A stretch of 64,000 nt of DNA from Pseudomonas sp. P818 (GTDB taxonomy: Bacteria; Pseudomonadota; Gammaproteobacteria; Pseudomonadales; Pseudomonadaceae), in the NCBI RefSeq assembly GCF_000418555.1, contig NZ_ATKM01000007.1:113408-177407 (forward strand). The letters are read 5' to 3'. The position numbers were made by a program, and so were the translations under genes. A model generated the notes under the pieces. That model saw only the letters and a program-made list of their open reading frames with translations. It searched no databases and was not told the DNA's origin. Position 1 is the first letter of the stretch. Each line of letters begins with the position of its first letter. Below, piece after piece: positions 56,865-64,000 of the stretch.

Positions 56865-56896
56865 AACCAGTGGTGATCTGGTCTAAAAGCGCCAAA
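56865..56896 (+). repeat. 32-nt spacer repeat, copy 3
   Basis: Third copy, 150 bp after copy 2. It is followed by CTCCTGAGTCCGCATG (56897-56912), a stray piece of the tRNA 3' end. Confidence 0.85.
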
Positions 56897-56912
56897 CTCC
56901 TGAGTCCGCATG

Positions 56913-57015
56913 GGACTCATAGCTCAGCTGGATAGAGTACTCCGAATCCTCCTGAGTCCGCATGTTTCGGCTACGAACCGAGCGGTCGGAGGTTCGAATC
57001 CTCCTGAGTCCGCCA
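56913..57015 (+). pseudogene. tRNA-Arg copy interrupted by 26 nt
   Basis: 103 nt. Removing 26 nt from within the 5' anticodon strand (after GAGTACT or GAGTACTC) restores a sequence identical to the intact tRNA-Arg. The insert, about 56942-56967, contains CTCCTGAGTCCGCATG (56949-56964), the same tRNA 3'-end fragment found at 56897-56912. Most likely a non-functional copy; bacterial tRNAs with such insertions need self-splicing introns, far longer than this. Confidence 0.85.
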
Positions 57016-57020
57016 TACCC

Positions 57021-57050
57021 AAAGGGCCTGCAGCAATGCAGGCCCTTTTT
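57021..57050 (+). terminator. Terminator after the tRNA array
   Basis: AAAGGGCCTGCA and TGCAGGCCCTTT form a 12-bp stem with a 4-nt loop, followed by TTTCTTT. It also faces the convergent DUF4124 gene. Confidence 0.92.
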
Positions 57051-57059
57051 CTTTGTGCG

Positions 57060-57554
57060 TCATTTCTTCACGCAGCCGGCTTCGTCGAAGCTGACCTGTC
57101 GGCTGTTGCCGCCTTTGCGCTTTTCACGATAGTGGTAGCGCTCCTGCCCATTGCTCGCCGTGACTCTGTCCGGTTTGCCGAGGCTGTTTTCCACATCGGC
57201 GCGGCTCATGCCGCGGCGGATTTCCTTGCGGATGATCGCCTGGCGCTTCTCGCTGCTGGTCAGAAGGTTGCCGCAGCCATCGTCCTGCTGGCCGACTATG
57301 ACCACTTCGCCGGAGTTCGCGGTCGTCGTTTCTTTGCGTCTGTCCGGGGTGGCCAGCGGGATGGGCTTGCCGCTGCTTGGCGTATGGTTGCGCGCGTCCT
57401 GCAGATGCTGCTCCTGTTCAATGCTGCAGCCGTGTCGGGTGAAGGTGACATGACCGTCAGCATCCACGCAGCGGAACACGCTGGCGGCCGAGCTGTCTTC
57501 AATAGGGGAGAGAAGCGCAGCGGCGAATAGCGCTGCCAGGTGCCGTCCTCGCAT
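57060..57554 (-). CDS. Periplasmic DUF4124 protein with a BamE/SmpA-like C-terminus
   Basis: A 164-residue secreted protein. The signal peptide (about 1-24) is followed by a DUF4124 domain (VFRCVDADGHVTFTRHGC), a polar linker, and a C-terminal part RRGMSRADVENSLGKPDRV...YHYR that resembles the SmpA/OmlA fold of BamE-type proteins. Function unknown; an envelope role is likely. GGAGG stands before the ATG at 57554. It is convergent with the tRNA array. Confidence 0.82.
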   Translation of the reverse strand: MRGRHLAALFAAALLSPIEDSSAASVFRCVDADGHVTFTRHGCSIEQEQHLQDARNHTPSSGKPIPLATPDRRKETTTANSGEVVIVGQQDDGCGNLLTSSEKRQAIIRKEIRRGMSRADVENSLGKPDRVTASNGQERYHYREKRKGGNSRQVSFDEAGCVKK

Positions 57555-57747
57555 GATTCGTCCTCCATGACGTTGCACGTTTCAGGTTAGACCGTTTTTT
57601 CTCGTGCGCCAGGGTGTCCTGGCCTGCACAGCTGACGTCGCATAGCCAGGTTTTCATGCGGGATTGAAGTTTGCGATGCAAGCAGTTGTTCTTGCCGCGC
57701 TTTTGTCACGTACAAAGCTGTTTTGCGGTGTTATCATTCGCCGCGTC

Positions 57748-57836
57748 AGCCCCGCCGGGGCTTGTGGAATACCACCATGGACTTACCCAGTAGTTACTCA
57801 ATACTCCCCTCGCACAATCGTGTAAGACCTGATTGA
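57748..57836 (+). promoter_or_regulatory. Leader region of mgtE with hairpins and a possible 19-residue leader peptide
   Basis: AGCCCC-GCC-GGGGCT (57748-57762) and GTGG-AATA-CCAC form two hairpins. An ATG at 57777 then opens MDLPSSYSILPSHNRVRPD, ending at 57836, 40 bp before mgtE. Proline-containing leader peptides control Mg2+ transporter genes in enterobacteria (mgtL). The rest of the 322-bp gap (57555-57876) shows no gene. Confidence 0.4.
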
Positions 57837-57876
57837 TCCCCTTTGGCGTGCCCGCCAACTGGGGGTGGAGCGCGCT

Positions 57877-59319
57877 ATGACTGAAGTAGAAGCCAAAAAG
57901 CCGCAAGAGAGCTTGCAGGATCGCCTGGCCCAGGTGATCGAACTGCTGCATCGGCACAAGTTGGTCGAAGACCTGACTCATCGTCAGGAAGGCCAGCATC
58001 ACGACCGGGTAGAGAACCTGGTTCATCGGCAGAATCTCGCCGAGCTGCAGCGCAAGCTCGAAGACCTGCACCCTGCGGATATCGCCCACATCCTCGAAGC
58101 CCTGCCGCTCGATGAGCGTCTGACCGTCTGGCAACTGGTCAAGGCCGAGCGTGACGGCGACATCCTGCTGGAAGTCTCCGACGCGGTACGCGAAACCCTG
58201 ATCGCCGACATGGACGATCACGAGATTCTCGCCGCGGCCAAGGATCTCGACGCGGACGAACTCGCTGACCTGGCCCCTGAGCTGCCGCGAGACGTCGTCC
58301 ATGAGCTCATGGAAACGCTCGATGCTCAGCAGCGTGAGCGTGTGCGTTCTGCCCTGTCCTATGAGGAGGATCAGGTCGGTGCGCTGATGGACTTCGAGAT
58401 GGTCACCATCCGTGAGGACGTCAGCCTCGAGGTTGTGCTGCGCTACCTGCGTCGTCTCAAGGAGCTGCCAGGGCATACCGACAAACTGTTCGTGGTCGAT
58501 TACGACGGCGTGCTCAAAGGTGTGCTGCCGATCAAGCGTCTGCTGGTCAACGATCCGGAGAAGCAGGTCGGCGAGGTGATGGCCGATGATCCGGTGAGCT
58601 TCCACCCTGACGAGGACGCTTACGACGCCGCTCAGGCTTTCGAGCGTTACGACCTGATTTCCGCCCCGGTAGTGGACAAGAACGGCAAGCTGATCGGCCG
58701 TCTGACCATCGACGAGATGGTCGACCTGATCCGTGAGGAAAGCGAAAGCGAAGTGCTGAACATGGCCGGTCTGCGCGAGGAGGAAGACATCTTCGCCTCG
58801 GTGTGGAAGTCGGTGCGCAACCGCTGGGCCTGGCTCGCGATCAACCTGGTCACCGCATTCCTCGCCTCGCGGGTGATCGGCCTGTTCGAAGGCTCGATCG
58901 AGAAGCTGGTGGCGCTGGCGGCGCTGATGCCTATCGTCGCCGGTATCGGTGGCAACTCCGGCAACCAGACCATCACCATGATCGTGCGCGCCATGGCGCT
59001 GGATCAGGTGGGTACGGGCAATACCAAGCGCCTGCTGCGCAAGGAGCTTGGGGTTTCCCTGATCAACGGCATCCTCTGGGGTGGCGTGATCGGTGCCGTA
59101 GCCTACGGGCTTTACGGCAGCTGGTCGCTGGGTGTGGTGATGACCGCGGCGATGACCCTCAACCTGCTGCTGGCGGCGCTGATGGGGGTGTTGATCCCCA
59201 TGACCCTGGCGCGCCTCGGGCGCGACCCGGCCATGGGGGCCAGTGTGATGATCACCGCCATGACCGACAGCGGTGGCTTCTTCATCTTCCTGGGGCTGGC
59301 GTCGATCTTCCTCCTCTAG
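57877..59319 (+). CDS. mgtE: Magnesium transporter MgtE
   Basis: A 480-residue Mg2+ channel. A cytoplasmic N domain of helical repeats (LEDLHPADIAHILEALPLDE) and two CBS domains (about 165-290) sense Mg2+. Five transmembrane helices follow, with the pore motif PIVAGIGGNSGNQ. Low Mg2+ opens the channel. The ATG at 57877 is preceded by GGGGGTGGAG. The stop lies 1 bp from the stop of the convergent NTF2-like gene. Confidence 0.96.
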   Translation: MTEVEAKKPQESLQDRLAQVIELLHRHKLVEDLTHRQEGQHHDRVENLVHRQNLAELQRKLEDLHPADIAHILEALPLDERLTVWQLVKAERDGDILLEVSDAVRETLIADMDDHEILAAAKDLDADELADLAPELPRDVVHELMETLDAQQRERVRSALSYEEDQVGALMDFEMVTIREDVSLEVVLRYLRRLKELPGHTDKLFVVDYDGVLKGVLPIKRLLVNDPEKQVGEVMADDPVSFHPDEDAYDAAQAFERYDLISAPVVDKNGKLIGRLTIDEMVDLIREESESEVLNMAGLREEEDIFASVWKSVRNRWAWLAINLVTAFLASRVIGLFEGSIEKLVALAALMPIVAGIGGNSGNQTITMIVRAMALDQVGTGNTKRLLRKELGVSLINGILWGGVIGAVAYGLYGSWSLGVVMTAAMTLNLLLAALMGVLIPMTLARLGRDPAMGASVMITAMTDSGGFFIFLGLASIFLL

Positions 59320-59320
59320 A

Positions 59321-59782
59321 TCACTCCATCAACTGCACCAGTCGCCAGGTATCGAGAAAGGCCGTGACCCGCGTGATCCGGCCATTCTCCAGTTGCATGT
59401 GCCAGGAGTAACTGTTTTCGTAGCGACTGCCGTCCTTGGCGGTCGCCTGGCCATCCCAATGCACGACCACGTGAGGCCCCTGCGCCACGATCTGGCGGAC
59501 GGTGGGCACGATGGACGTGGCCAGTTTGTCGGTGATGGGTTTGACTGCATCTTCCATGAACGCCTCGCGCGTGCGGTAAGTCCCGGAGTACGGGCTGCTG
59601 CCGGCCACGACCCAGACGGCATCATCGGCCAGCAACTGGAAGATGCCGCCCTGGCCGGCGCGCCAATCATCGAAGGCTTTCTGAATCAGGGCCTGATTGG
59701 CCGCGGTGTTGTCACTTGCCCAGGTCGGCAGGCAGAGCGAGACGCTGAGCAGTAGCGCGGCGACAGTTTTTTGCATGTTCAT
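59321..59782 (-). CDS. Secreted SnoaL/NTF2-like protein
   Basis: A 153-residue protein with a signal peptide ending near TWA (residue 22), then an NTF2-like cone-fold domain (QALIQKAFDDWRAGQGGIFQ, then DAVWVVAGSSPYSGTYRTRE). Such domains bind small hydrophobic ligands or act as isomerases/hydrolases; no specific role is evident. GGAAAG precedes the ATG. It is the third gene of the operon with the SDR and Atu4866-like genes, 29 bp after the latter. Confidence 0.82.
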   Translation of the reverse strand: MNMQKTVAALLLSVSLCLPTWASDNTAANQALIQKAFDDWRAGQGGIFQLLADDAVWVVAGSSPYSGTYRTREAFMEDAVKPITDKLATSIVPTVRQIVAQGPHVVVHWDGQATAKDGSRYENSYSWHMQLENGRITRVTAFLDTWRLVQLME

Positions 59783-59811
59783 AAGCTTCTTTCCTTGACT
59801 GGTGGGTTGCC

Positions 59812-60141
59812 TTACTCGTCAGTTGCAGTGCTCTTGCGGCGCAGCACCATGCCGCCGTGGTAGAGCACGTCGTCGATGAACTCGCCGTCAGCGGTAAAGC
59901 CGGTGTCGTCGACGTAATCGATGTGGTTGCCGGTGACTCGGTAGCTGCCCTGGTAGGCGCTTTCGCGGTTGCCACGTGCCTCGTCATAGCGGCCGTTGGC
60001 CAATAGCTCATGGCGGACATGGCCATCGTCCGTTACCCACATGCCCACGTAGGGATGTGGATTTCCCGCTTCCGCGCTGGCCGCGCCGGGTAGCAGGGCG
60101 CCGCTGATCAGCAGCGCCGCCAGGCTGTTCTTCGCTGGCAT
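59812..60141 (-). CDS. Atu4866 domain secreted protein
   Basis: A 109-residue protein with a signal peptide (about 1-23, ending ASA) and a small domain starting HPYVGMWVTDDGHVRHELLANGRYDEARG, which matches the Atu4866 family (small beta-barrel, function unknown). A strong GGAGGTGAAT stands before the ATG at 60141. A longer frame extending through the SDR gene is a shadow. It lies 11 bp after the SDR gene. Confidence 0.8.
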   Translation of the reverse strand: MPAKNSLAALLISGALLPGAASAEAGNPHPYVGMWVTDDGHVRHELLANGRYDEARGNRESAYQGSYRVTGNHIDYVDDTGFTADGEFIDDVLYHGGMVLRRKSTATDE

Positions 60142-60152
60142 ATTCACCTCCA

Positions 60153-60875
60153 TCAATAAGGGCTGGCGGTCGGGCGCACGATGATTTCGCTGACGTCGAC
60201 GTCGTCCGGCTGTTCGACTGCATAAGCCACCGCACGGGCGATGGCGTCCGGTGTGATGGCGATACGGCGGAAGGCCTTCATCGCATCGCGGGCGCTGGCA
60301 TCGGTGATGCTGTCGGCCAGCTCGGACTCGACCACGCCCGGGCAGATGGTGGTGACGCGGATACGCTCGTTCTCCAGGCGCAGCCCCTCGGAAATGGCCC
60401 AGACCGCGTATTTGGTCGCGCAATAGACCGCGGCGGTCGGCGATACGGCATGGGCGCCGATCGAGGCGATATTGATCACCTGGCCGCGCCCGCGCGCCTG
60501 CATGCCCGGCAGCACGGCGGCGATACCGTGCAGCACGCCACGTATGTTCACGTCGATCATGCGGTTCCACTCATCCACCTTCAGGGCATCGAGCGGCGAC
60601 AGCGGCATCACGCCGGCGTTGTTGATGATTACGTCGACGGCGCCGTGATGCGCTTCGGCATGCTCGATGAAAGCCTGCATGTCGTGCAGTTGGCTGACAT
60701 CGAGAGTGCGGCAGGAGGCCTGTTGGCCTTGTGCCTGCAGTTCTTCTACCAGTGCCTGCAGGCGCTCGATGCGCCGTGCGCCCAGTACTACCTGGTGGCC
60801 CTGACTGGCGAGATGTCTGGCGATGGCTTCGCCGATGCCGCTGCTGGCACCGGTGATGAGGATGACCTTGCTCAT
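60153..60875 (-). CDS. SDR family oxidoreductase
   Basis: A 240-residue short-chain dehydrogenase: TGASSGIG (residues 8-15), GARR after strand 2 suggesting NADP, NNAG, the Ser in NIASIGAHAVSP, and YCATK as the catalytic YxxxK. IVRPTASPY is the typical end of the YdfG-like group. The ATG at 60875 has GGAG upstream. First gene of a three-gene operon with two secreted small proteins. A divergent AraC regulator 142 bp away likely controls it. Substrate unknown. Confidence 0.92.
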   Translation of the reverse strand: MSKVILITGASSGIGEAIARHLASQGHQVVLGARRIERLQALVEELQAQGQQASCRTLDVSQLHDMQAFIEHAEAHHGAVDVIINNAGVMPLSPLDALKVDEWNRMIDVNIRGVLHGIAAVLPGMQARGRGQVINIASIGAHAVSPTAAVYCATKYAVWAISEGLRLENERIRVTTICPGVVESELADSITDASARDAMKAFRRIAITPDAIARAVAYAVEQPDDVDVSEIIVRPTASPY

Positions 60876-61017
60876 GGCGATCTCCACTGTTGTTGGGAGA
60901 CTCCATGCTAGGCGGGAGGTGGATGGTCGCTAAGTCCGGTTACTCTTTGGATATTGCCTGTTTCTATTGAATGCTTCTTAAATGCCCCAGTGTTCAGCCC
61001 GAGCCGATACCCGAGTC

Positions 61018-61947
61018 ATGACAACGACACCCGAGAGCATGAAGCAGCGTATGGTCGAGTTGATGCTGCGGCTCGCACCTGAGGAGGGCTATACCGCGGC
61101 GCAGTTGGACGGGGTCACCTTCATGCGTTCCAACCGGCCGCTTCCCGTGACGCCTGCGCTGTATGAGCCGAGCATCGTCATCGTGATTCAGGGGCGCAAA
61201 CGCGGGCTGCACGACGGTACGCTCTACGTCTACGATGCGCAGCATTATCTGGTGCTGGCGCTGCCGTTGCCTTTTTCCATCGAAACCGAGGCCAGTGCCG
61301 AAGAGCCCATGCTGGGCGTAGCGCTGCGGGTCGATCCGCTGCTGGTGGCCGAGTTGGCGATGGAGCTGGACGAGCCTCAGGCTGCCGAGCCGGCGACGCT
61401 CTATTCCAGCCCCATGGATGCACGCCTGAGCGACGCCACGCTGCGTCTGCTGGAAGCGCTGGCCGACCCCGACGAGGTGCGTCTGCTCGGTCCATCGATC
61501 ATGCGCGAGATTGTTTTTCGTGTGCTGCAGGGCAAGCAGGGCTGCGGCCTGCGTGCGACCCTGGCGCAGAACAGTCATTTCGGCCGTATTGCACGGGTTC
61601 TGCAGCGAATTCATCGCGACTATCAGGAGTCGCTCGATGTGCCCTCGCTGGCGGAAATCGCCAGCATGAGCGTGCCGGCCTTCCATGTGCACTTCAAGGC
61701 GATGACCAGTCGCTCGCCCTTGCAGTACCTCAAGGCCATACGTCTGCATCAGGCGCGTTTGCTGATGATTCGCAACGACATGAGTGCGATCAGTGCGGCG
61801 CAGCGCGTCGGCTACGAGAGCCCGTCGCAGTTCAGCCGGGAATTCAAGCGGCTGTTCGGGCGCACTCCGGGCGATGAGACCCGTCATTTCAAGCAGCTTC
61901 TGGCGCTGGCACCCGCGGTTGATACCGGTGTGCGCTCGGCCTCCTGA
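61018..61947 (+). CDS. AraC family regulator with AraC-type N-terminal domain
   Basis: A 309-residue regulator. The N-terminal domain (about 15-190, with SIVIVIQGRKRGLHDGTLYVYDAQHYLVL) belongs to the AraC_N type that precedes many SDR/aldo-keto reductase operons. Two helix-turn-helix motifs follow (SLAEIASMSVPAFHVHFKAM and AISAAQRVGYESPSQFSREF). It is divergent from the SDR operon, its likely target. Starts at 61018 and 60982 are both possible; neither has a clear ribosome site. Confidence 0.88.
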   Translation: MTTTPESMKQRMVELMLRLAPEEGYTAAQLDGVTFMRSNRPLPVTPALYEPSIVIVIQGRKRGLHDGTLYVYDAQHYLVLALPLPFSIETEASAEEPMLGVALRVDPLLVAELAMELDEPQAAEPATLYSSPMDARLSDATLRLLEALADPDEVRLLGPSIMREIVFRVLQGKQGCGLRATLAQNSHFGRIARVLQRIHRDYQESLDVPSLAEIASMSVPAFHVHFKAMTSRSPLQYLKAIRLHQARLLMIRNDMSAISAAQRVGYESPSQFSREFKRLFGRTPGDETRHFKQLLALAPAVDTGVRSAS

Positions 61948-62148
61948 GAGCCCTCTCGCAGAGCCATGCCCCTTCTTTGGTAGTGGTTGTAAAAAAGCCA
62001 CTACATAAATGGTCGGTTCGAGCTGTTTGGTGTTTGCCTCAAACGCTTGTTTCAGGCTAAGGTTCGGCAGCTTTGCCCGGGCGCTGACCCTGGGCGCTCC
62101 TGATCAATAATGAATGCAGCCTGCGAGCTGCTGGCCAAAGGAGCCAAG

Positions 62149-62406
62149 ATGACCCCCAGTGAACTGCTGCTCGAGGGTGTCGAACTCATGCTGTTCGGCA
62201 TGGGTTTCGTATTTGTCTTTCTGGTGTTGCTGGTGGGTGTGGTCAGCCTGATGTCGCGCCTGATCGCGACTTTCGCCCCGCCTGTTCCAGCCCCTGCCAT
62301 CTCCTCTCCACGGTCCAGTACCCAGTCGGTCAGCCATGAGCCGGACGCCGAAACGCTGGCCGCCATCCAATCCGCTATTGCCCAGCACCGCGCGCGTCGC
62401 GGTTGA
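62149..62406 (+). CDS. oadG: Oxaloacetate decarboxylase gamma subunit
   Basis: An 85-residue membrane protein with one N-terminal helix ([24 protein letters not shown]) and a Pro/Ala linker leading to a charged tail ([10 protein letters not shown]). This is the OadG layout: it anchors the alpha subunit and helps bind zinc. AAAGGAG six bases before the ATG fixes the start, excluding a frame from 62110. Position right before oadA supports the call. Confidence 0.88.
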   Translation: MTPSELLLEGVELMLFGMGFVFVFLVLLVGVVSLMSRLIATFAPPVPAPAISSPRSSTQSVSHEPDAETLAAIQSAIAQHRARRG

Positions 62407-62429
62407 TCAGGTTCAAAGGGAGTACCTGT

Positions 62430-64000
62430 ATGACTGCCGTTAAACAAGCACTCGGGATCACCGATGTGGTGCTGCGTGACGCCCACCAATCCATCCTGGC
62501 CACCCGAGTGCGCCTGGAGGACATGCTGCCGATCGCGGCCAAGCTCGATCAGGTCGGCTTTTGGTCCGTGGAGTCCTGGGGCGGCGCCACCTTCGATGCC
62601 TGCATTCGTTATCTGGGCGAGGATCCCTGGGAGCGCATCCGCGAACTGAAAAAGGCGATGCCCAACACCCGTCAGCAGATGCTGCTGCGTGGGCAGAATC
62701 TGCTGGGCTACCGCCACTACGCCGACGACGTGGTGGAGAAATTCGTCGAGCGTGCCGCGGTCAACGGCGTCGACGTGTTCCGCGTGTTCGATGCGATGAA
62801 CGATCCGCGCAACCTGGAAACCGCGCTCAAGGCCGTCAAGCAGCAGGGCAAGCATGCCCAGGGCACCATTTCCTATACCACCAGCCCGGTGCATACCCTG
62901 GACATGTGGGTCGATCTGGCCAAGCAGATCGAAGACATGGGCGCCGACTCGGTGGCCATCAAGGACATGGCGGGCATCCTGACTCCCTACACTGCCTTCG
63001 AACTGGTTTCGCGCCTGAAGGCCAGTCTCGCCATTCCGATCCATATGCAATGCCACGCTACCGCGGGGCTGTCTTCCGTGGCGATTCTCAAGGCAGTGGA
63101 AGCCGGTATCGACAATGTCGACACCGCCATTTCCTCGCTGTCGATGACCTACGGTCATTCGCCGACCGAGTCGGTGGTGGCCATGTTCCAGGGCACCGAG
63201 CGCGACACCGGGCTCAACCTGGAGCTGCTGGAGGAAATCGCCGCGTACTTCCGCGAGGTGCGCAAGAAGTACGCGAAGTTCGAGGGCAACCTCAAGGGTG
63301 TCGATTCGCGCATCCTGGTCGCCCAGGTGCCGGGCGGTATGCTCACCAACATGGAAAGCCAGCTCAAAGAGCAGGGCGCCCAGGACAAGTTCGACCAGGT
63401 GCTGGCCGAAATTCCGCGCGTGCGCGAAGACCTCGGCTTCATCCCGCTGGTAACGCCCACGTCGCAGATCGTCGGCACCCAGGCGGTGATCAACGTGCTC
63501 ACCGGCGAGCGCTACAAGTCCATCACCAAGGAAACCGCCGGTGTGCTCAAGGGCGAGTACGGTGCCGCGCCCGCGCCGTTCAATGCCGAGCTGCAGGCTC
63601 GTGTACTTGACGGCGGCGAAGCCATCACCTGCCGCCCCGCCGATCTGCTCGATGCCGAGATGGACAAGCTGACCGCCGAACTCAAGGGCATCGCCCAGGA
63701 GAAGGGCATCAAGCTGGCCGCCGACGAGATAGACGACGTGCTGACCTACGCGCTGTTCCCGCAGATCGGCCTGAAATTCCTGGAAAACCGTGGCAACCCG
63801 GCAGCCTTCGAGCCGGCGCCGACCGGCAAGGAAACTCCGGCTCGCGAGGCCGGCAAGCCCGAGGTTTATACCGTCGAAGTCAATGGCAAGTCGTTCGTCG
63901 TGCAGGTCAGCGAAGGTGGCGACATCGAAGGCATCAAGCCTGTCGGTGGCGCAGCGAGCGCCGCGCCGGCCGCGGCCCCGGTCGCAGCGGGCGGTGGCGA
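62430..64000 (+). CDS. oadA: Oxaloacetate decarboxylase alpha subunit (partial, runs off window)
   Basis: The first 523 residues are present and the gene is open at the right edge. The carboxyltransferase TIM barrel starts with [14 protein letters not shown] and holds the metal-binding [11 protein letters not shown]. The conserved domain with [18 protein letters not shown] follows. The Ala/Pro linker at the edge should lead to a biotinyl-lysine domain outside the window. With oadG upstream, it is expected to be the alpha subunit of a Na+-pumping decarboxylase, with oadB next. Pyruvate carboxylase subunit B is the main alternative. AAAGGGAG precedes the ATG. Confidence 0.93.
   Translation, partial: MTAVKQALGITDVVLRDAHQSILATRVRLEDMLPIAAKLDQVGFWSVESWGGATFDACIRYLGEDPWERIRELKKAMPNTRQQMLLRGQNLLGYRHYADDVVEKFVERAAVNGVDVFRVFDAMNDPRNLETALKAVKQQGKHAQGTISYTTSPVHTLDMWVDLAKQIEDMGADSVAIKDMAGILTPYTAFELVSRLKASLAIPIHMQCHATAGLSSVAILKAVEAGIDNVDTAISSLSMTYGHSPTESVVAMFQGTERDTGLNLELLEEIAAYFREVRKKYAKFEGNLKGVDSRILVAQVPGGMLTNMESQLKEQGAQDKFDQVLAEIPRVREDLGFIPLVTPTSQIVGTQAVINVLTGERYKSITKETAGVLKGEYGAAPAPFNAELQARVLDGGEAITCRPADLLDAEMDKLTAELKGIAQEKGIKLAADEIDDVLTYALFPQIGLKFLENRGNPAAFEPAPTGKETPAREAGKPEVYTVEVNGKSFVVQVSEGGDIEGIKPVGGAASAAPAAAPVAAGGG

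Noticed and set aside
56426..57015. Regularly spaced repeats resembling a CRISPR array
   Set aside because: The repeated units are tRNA-Arg genes with their spacers and terminators; there are only three, and no cas genes are nearby.
56640..57015. Repeated tRNA 3' ends as phage attachment sites
   Set aside because: No integrase or prophage gene lies in or near the array; tandem duplication explains the repeats better.
57021..57059. Small RNA gene next to the tRNA array
   Set aside because: The structure is a simple terminator hairpin directly after the tRNA, with no sign of a separate promoter.
56910..57530. 206-codon frame on the plus strand
   Set aside because: Runs through the interrupted tRNA-Arg and its terminator and is antisense to the DUF4124 gene.

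Overview
The window is high-GC, densely packed chromosomal DNA of a Pseudomonas. The gene order aotJQMP-argR, aruCFGDBE, alaS, lysC, csrA/rsmA, tRNA-Ser matches the P. aeruginosa chromosome. An arsHJ cluster, an xcp-type secretion cluster and an oadGA pair point to the P. mendocina/oleovorans/alcaliphila group; that placement is inference from gene content.

Layout. (1) 1-4.7 kb: the end of an arsenic resistance cluster: arsH, a CX5R phosphatase, an ArsJ-type GAPDH, the arsJ exporter and, convergent to them, an arsO-like flavin monooxygenase. (2) 5-27 kb: single genes and small operons: a lipoprotein, a DUF1285 protein, an acetyltransferase, a subtilase-like exoprotein, a DUF1624 membrane protein, a TonB-dependent receptor, a PAS-GGDEF diguanylate cyclase, a PfpI-like protein, a TetR-YciI-tag operon, an MFS/MerR divergent pair, an AraC/SDR divergent pair, an AI-2E family permease, a methyltransferase and an amidase. 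An AT-rich patch at about 17.2-17.96 kb looks foreign. (3) 27-37.5 kb: a complete type II secretion core, gspCD divergent from gspEFGHIJKLM (xcpPQ / xcpR-Z arrangement), invaded by REP-type repeats. (4) 38-50.5 kb: arginine/ornithine uptake (aotJQMP), its regulator argR, and the whole arginine succinyltransferase pathway (aruC, F, G, D, B, E), with sequences fitting the Pseudomonas ArgR consensus before aotJ and aruC. (5) 50.6-57 kb: a threonine aldolase, alaS, lysC, csrA and a tRNA cluster in which a tRNA-Arg unit has been triplicated and partly scrambled. (6) 57-64 kb: a DUF4124 protein, mgtE with a possible leader peptide, an SDR/Atu4866/NTF2 operon beside an AraC regulator, and the start of a sodium-pumping oxaloacetate decarboxylase operon (oadG, oadA; oadA runs off the window).

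The least ordinary material is non-coding. A nested-hairpin repeat of about 130-155 bp occurs three times (46.0, 51.7 and 56.5 kb). Its stems vary by paired substitutions, and the tRNA array supplies a natural empty site for one copy. Other points are a tRNA-Arg interrupted by 26 nt, a 32-bp fused fragment of csrA just downstream of that gene, a REP that supplies the N-terminal leader of the pseudopilin gspH, a subtilase with Glu at the usual Asp position, and two sequences close to a Zur box.
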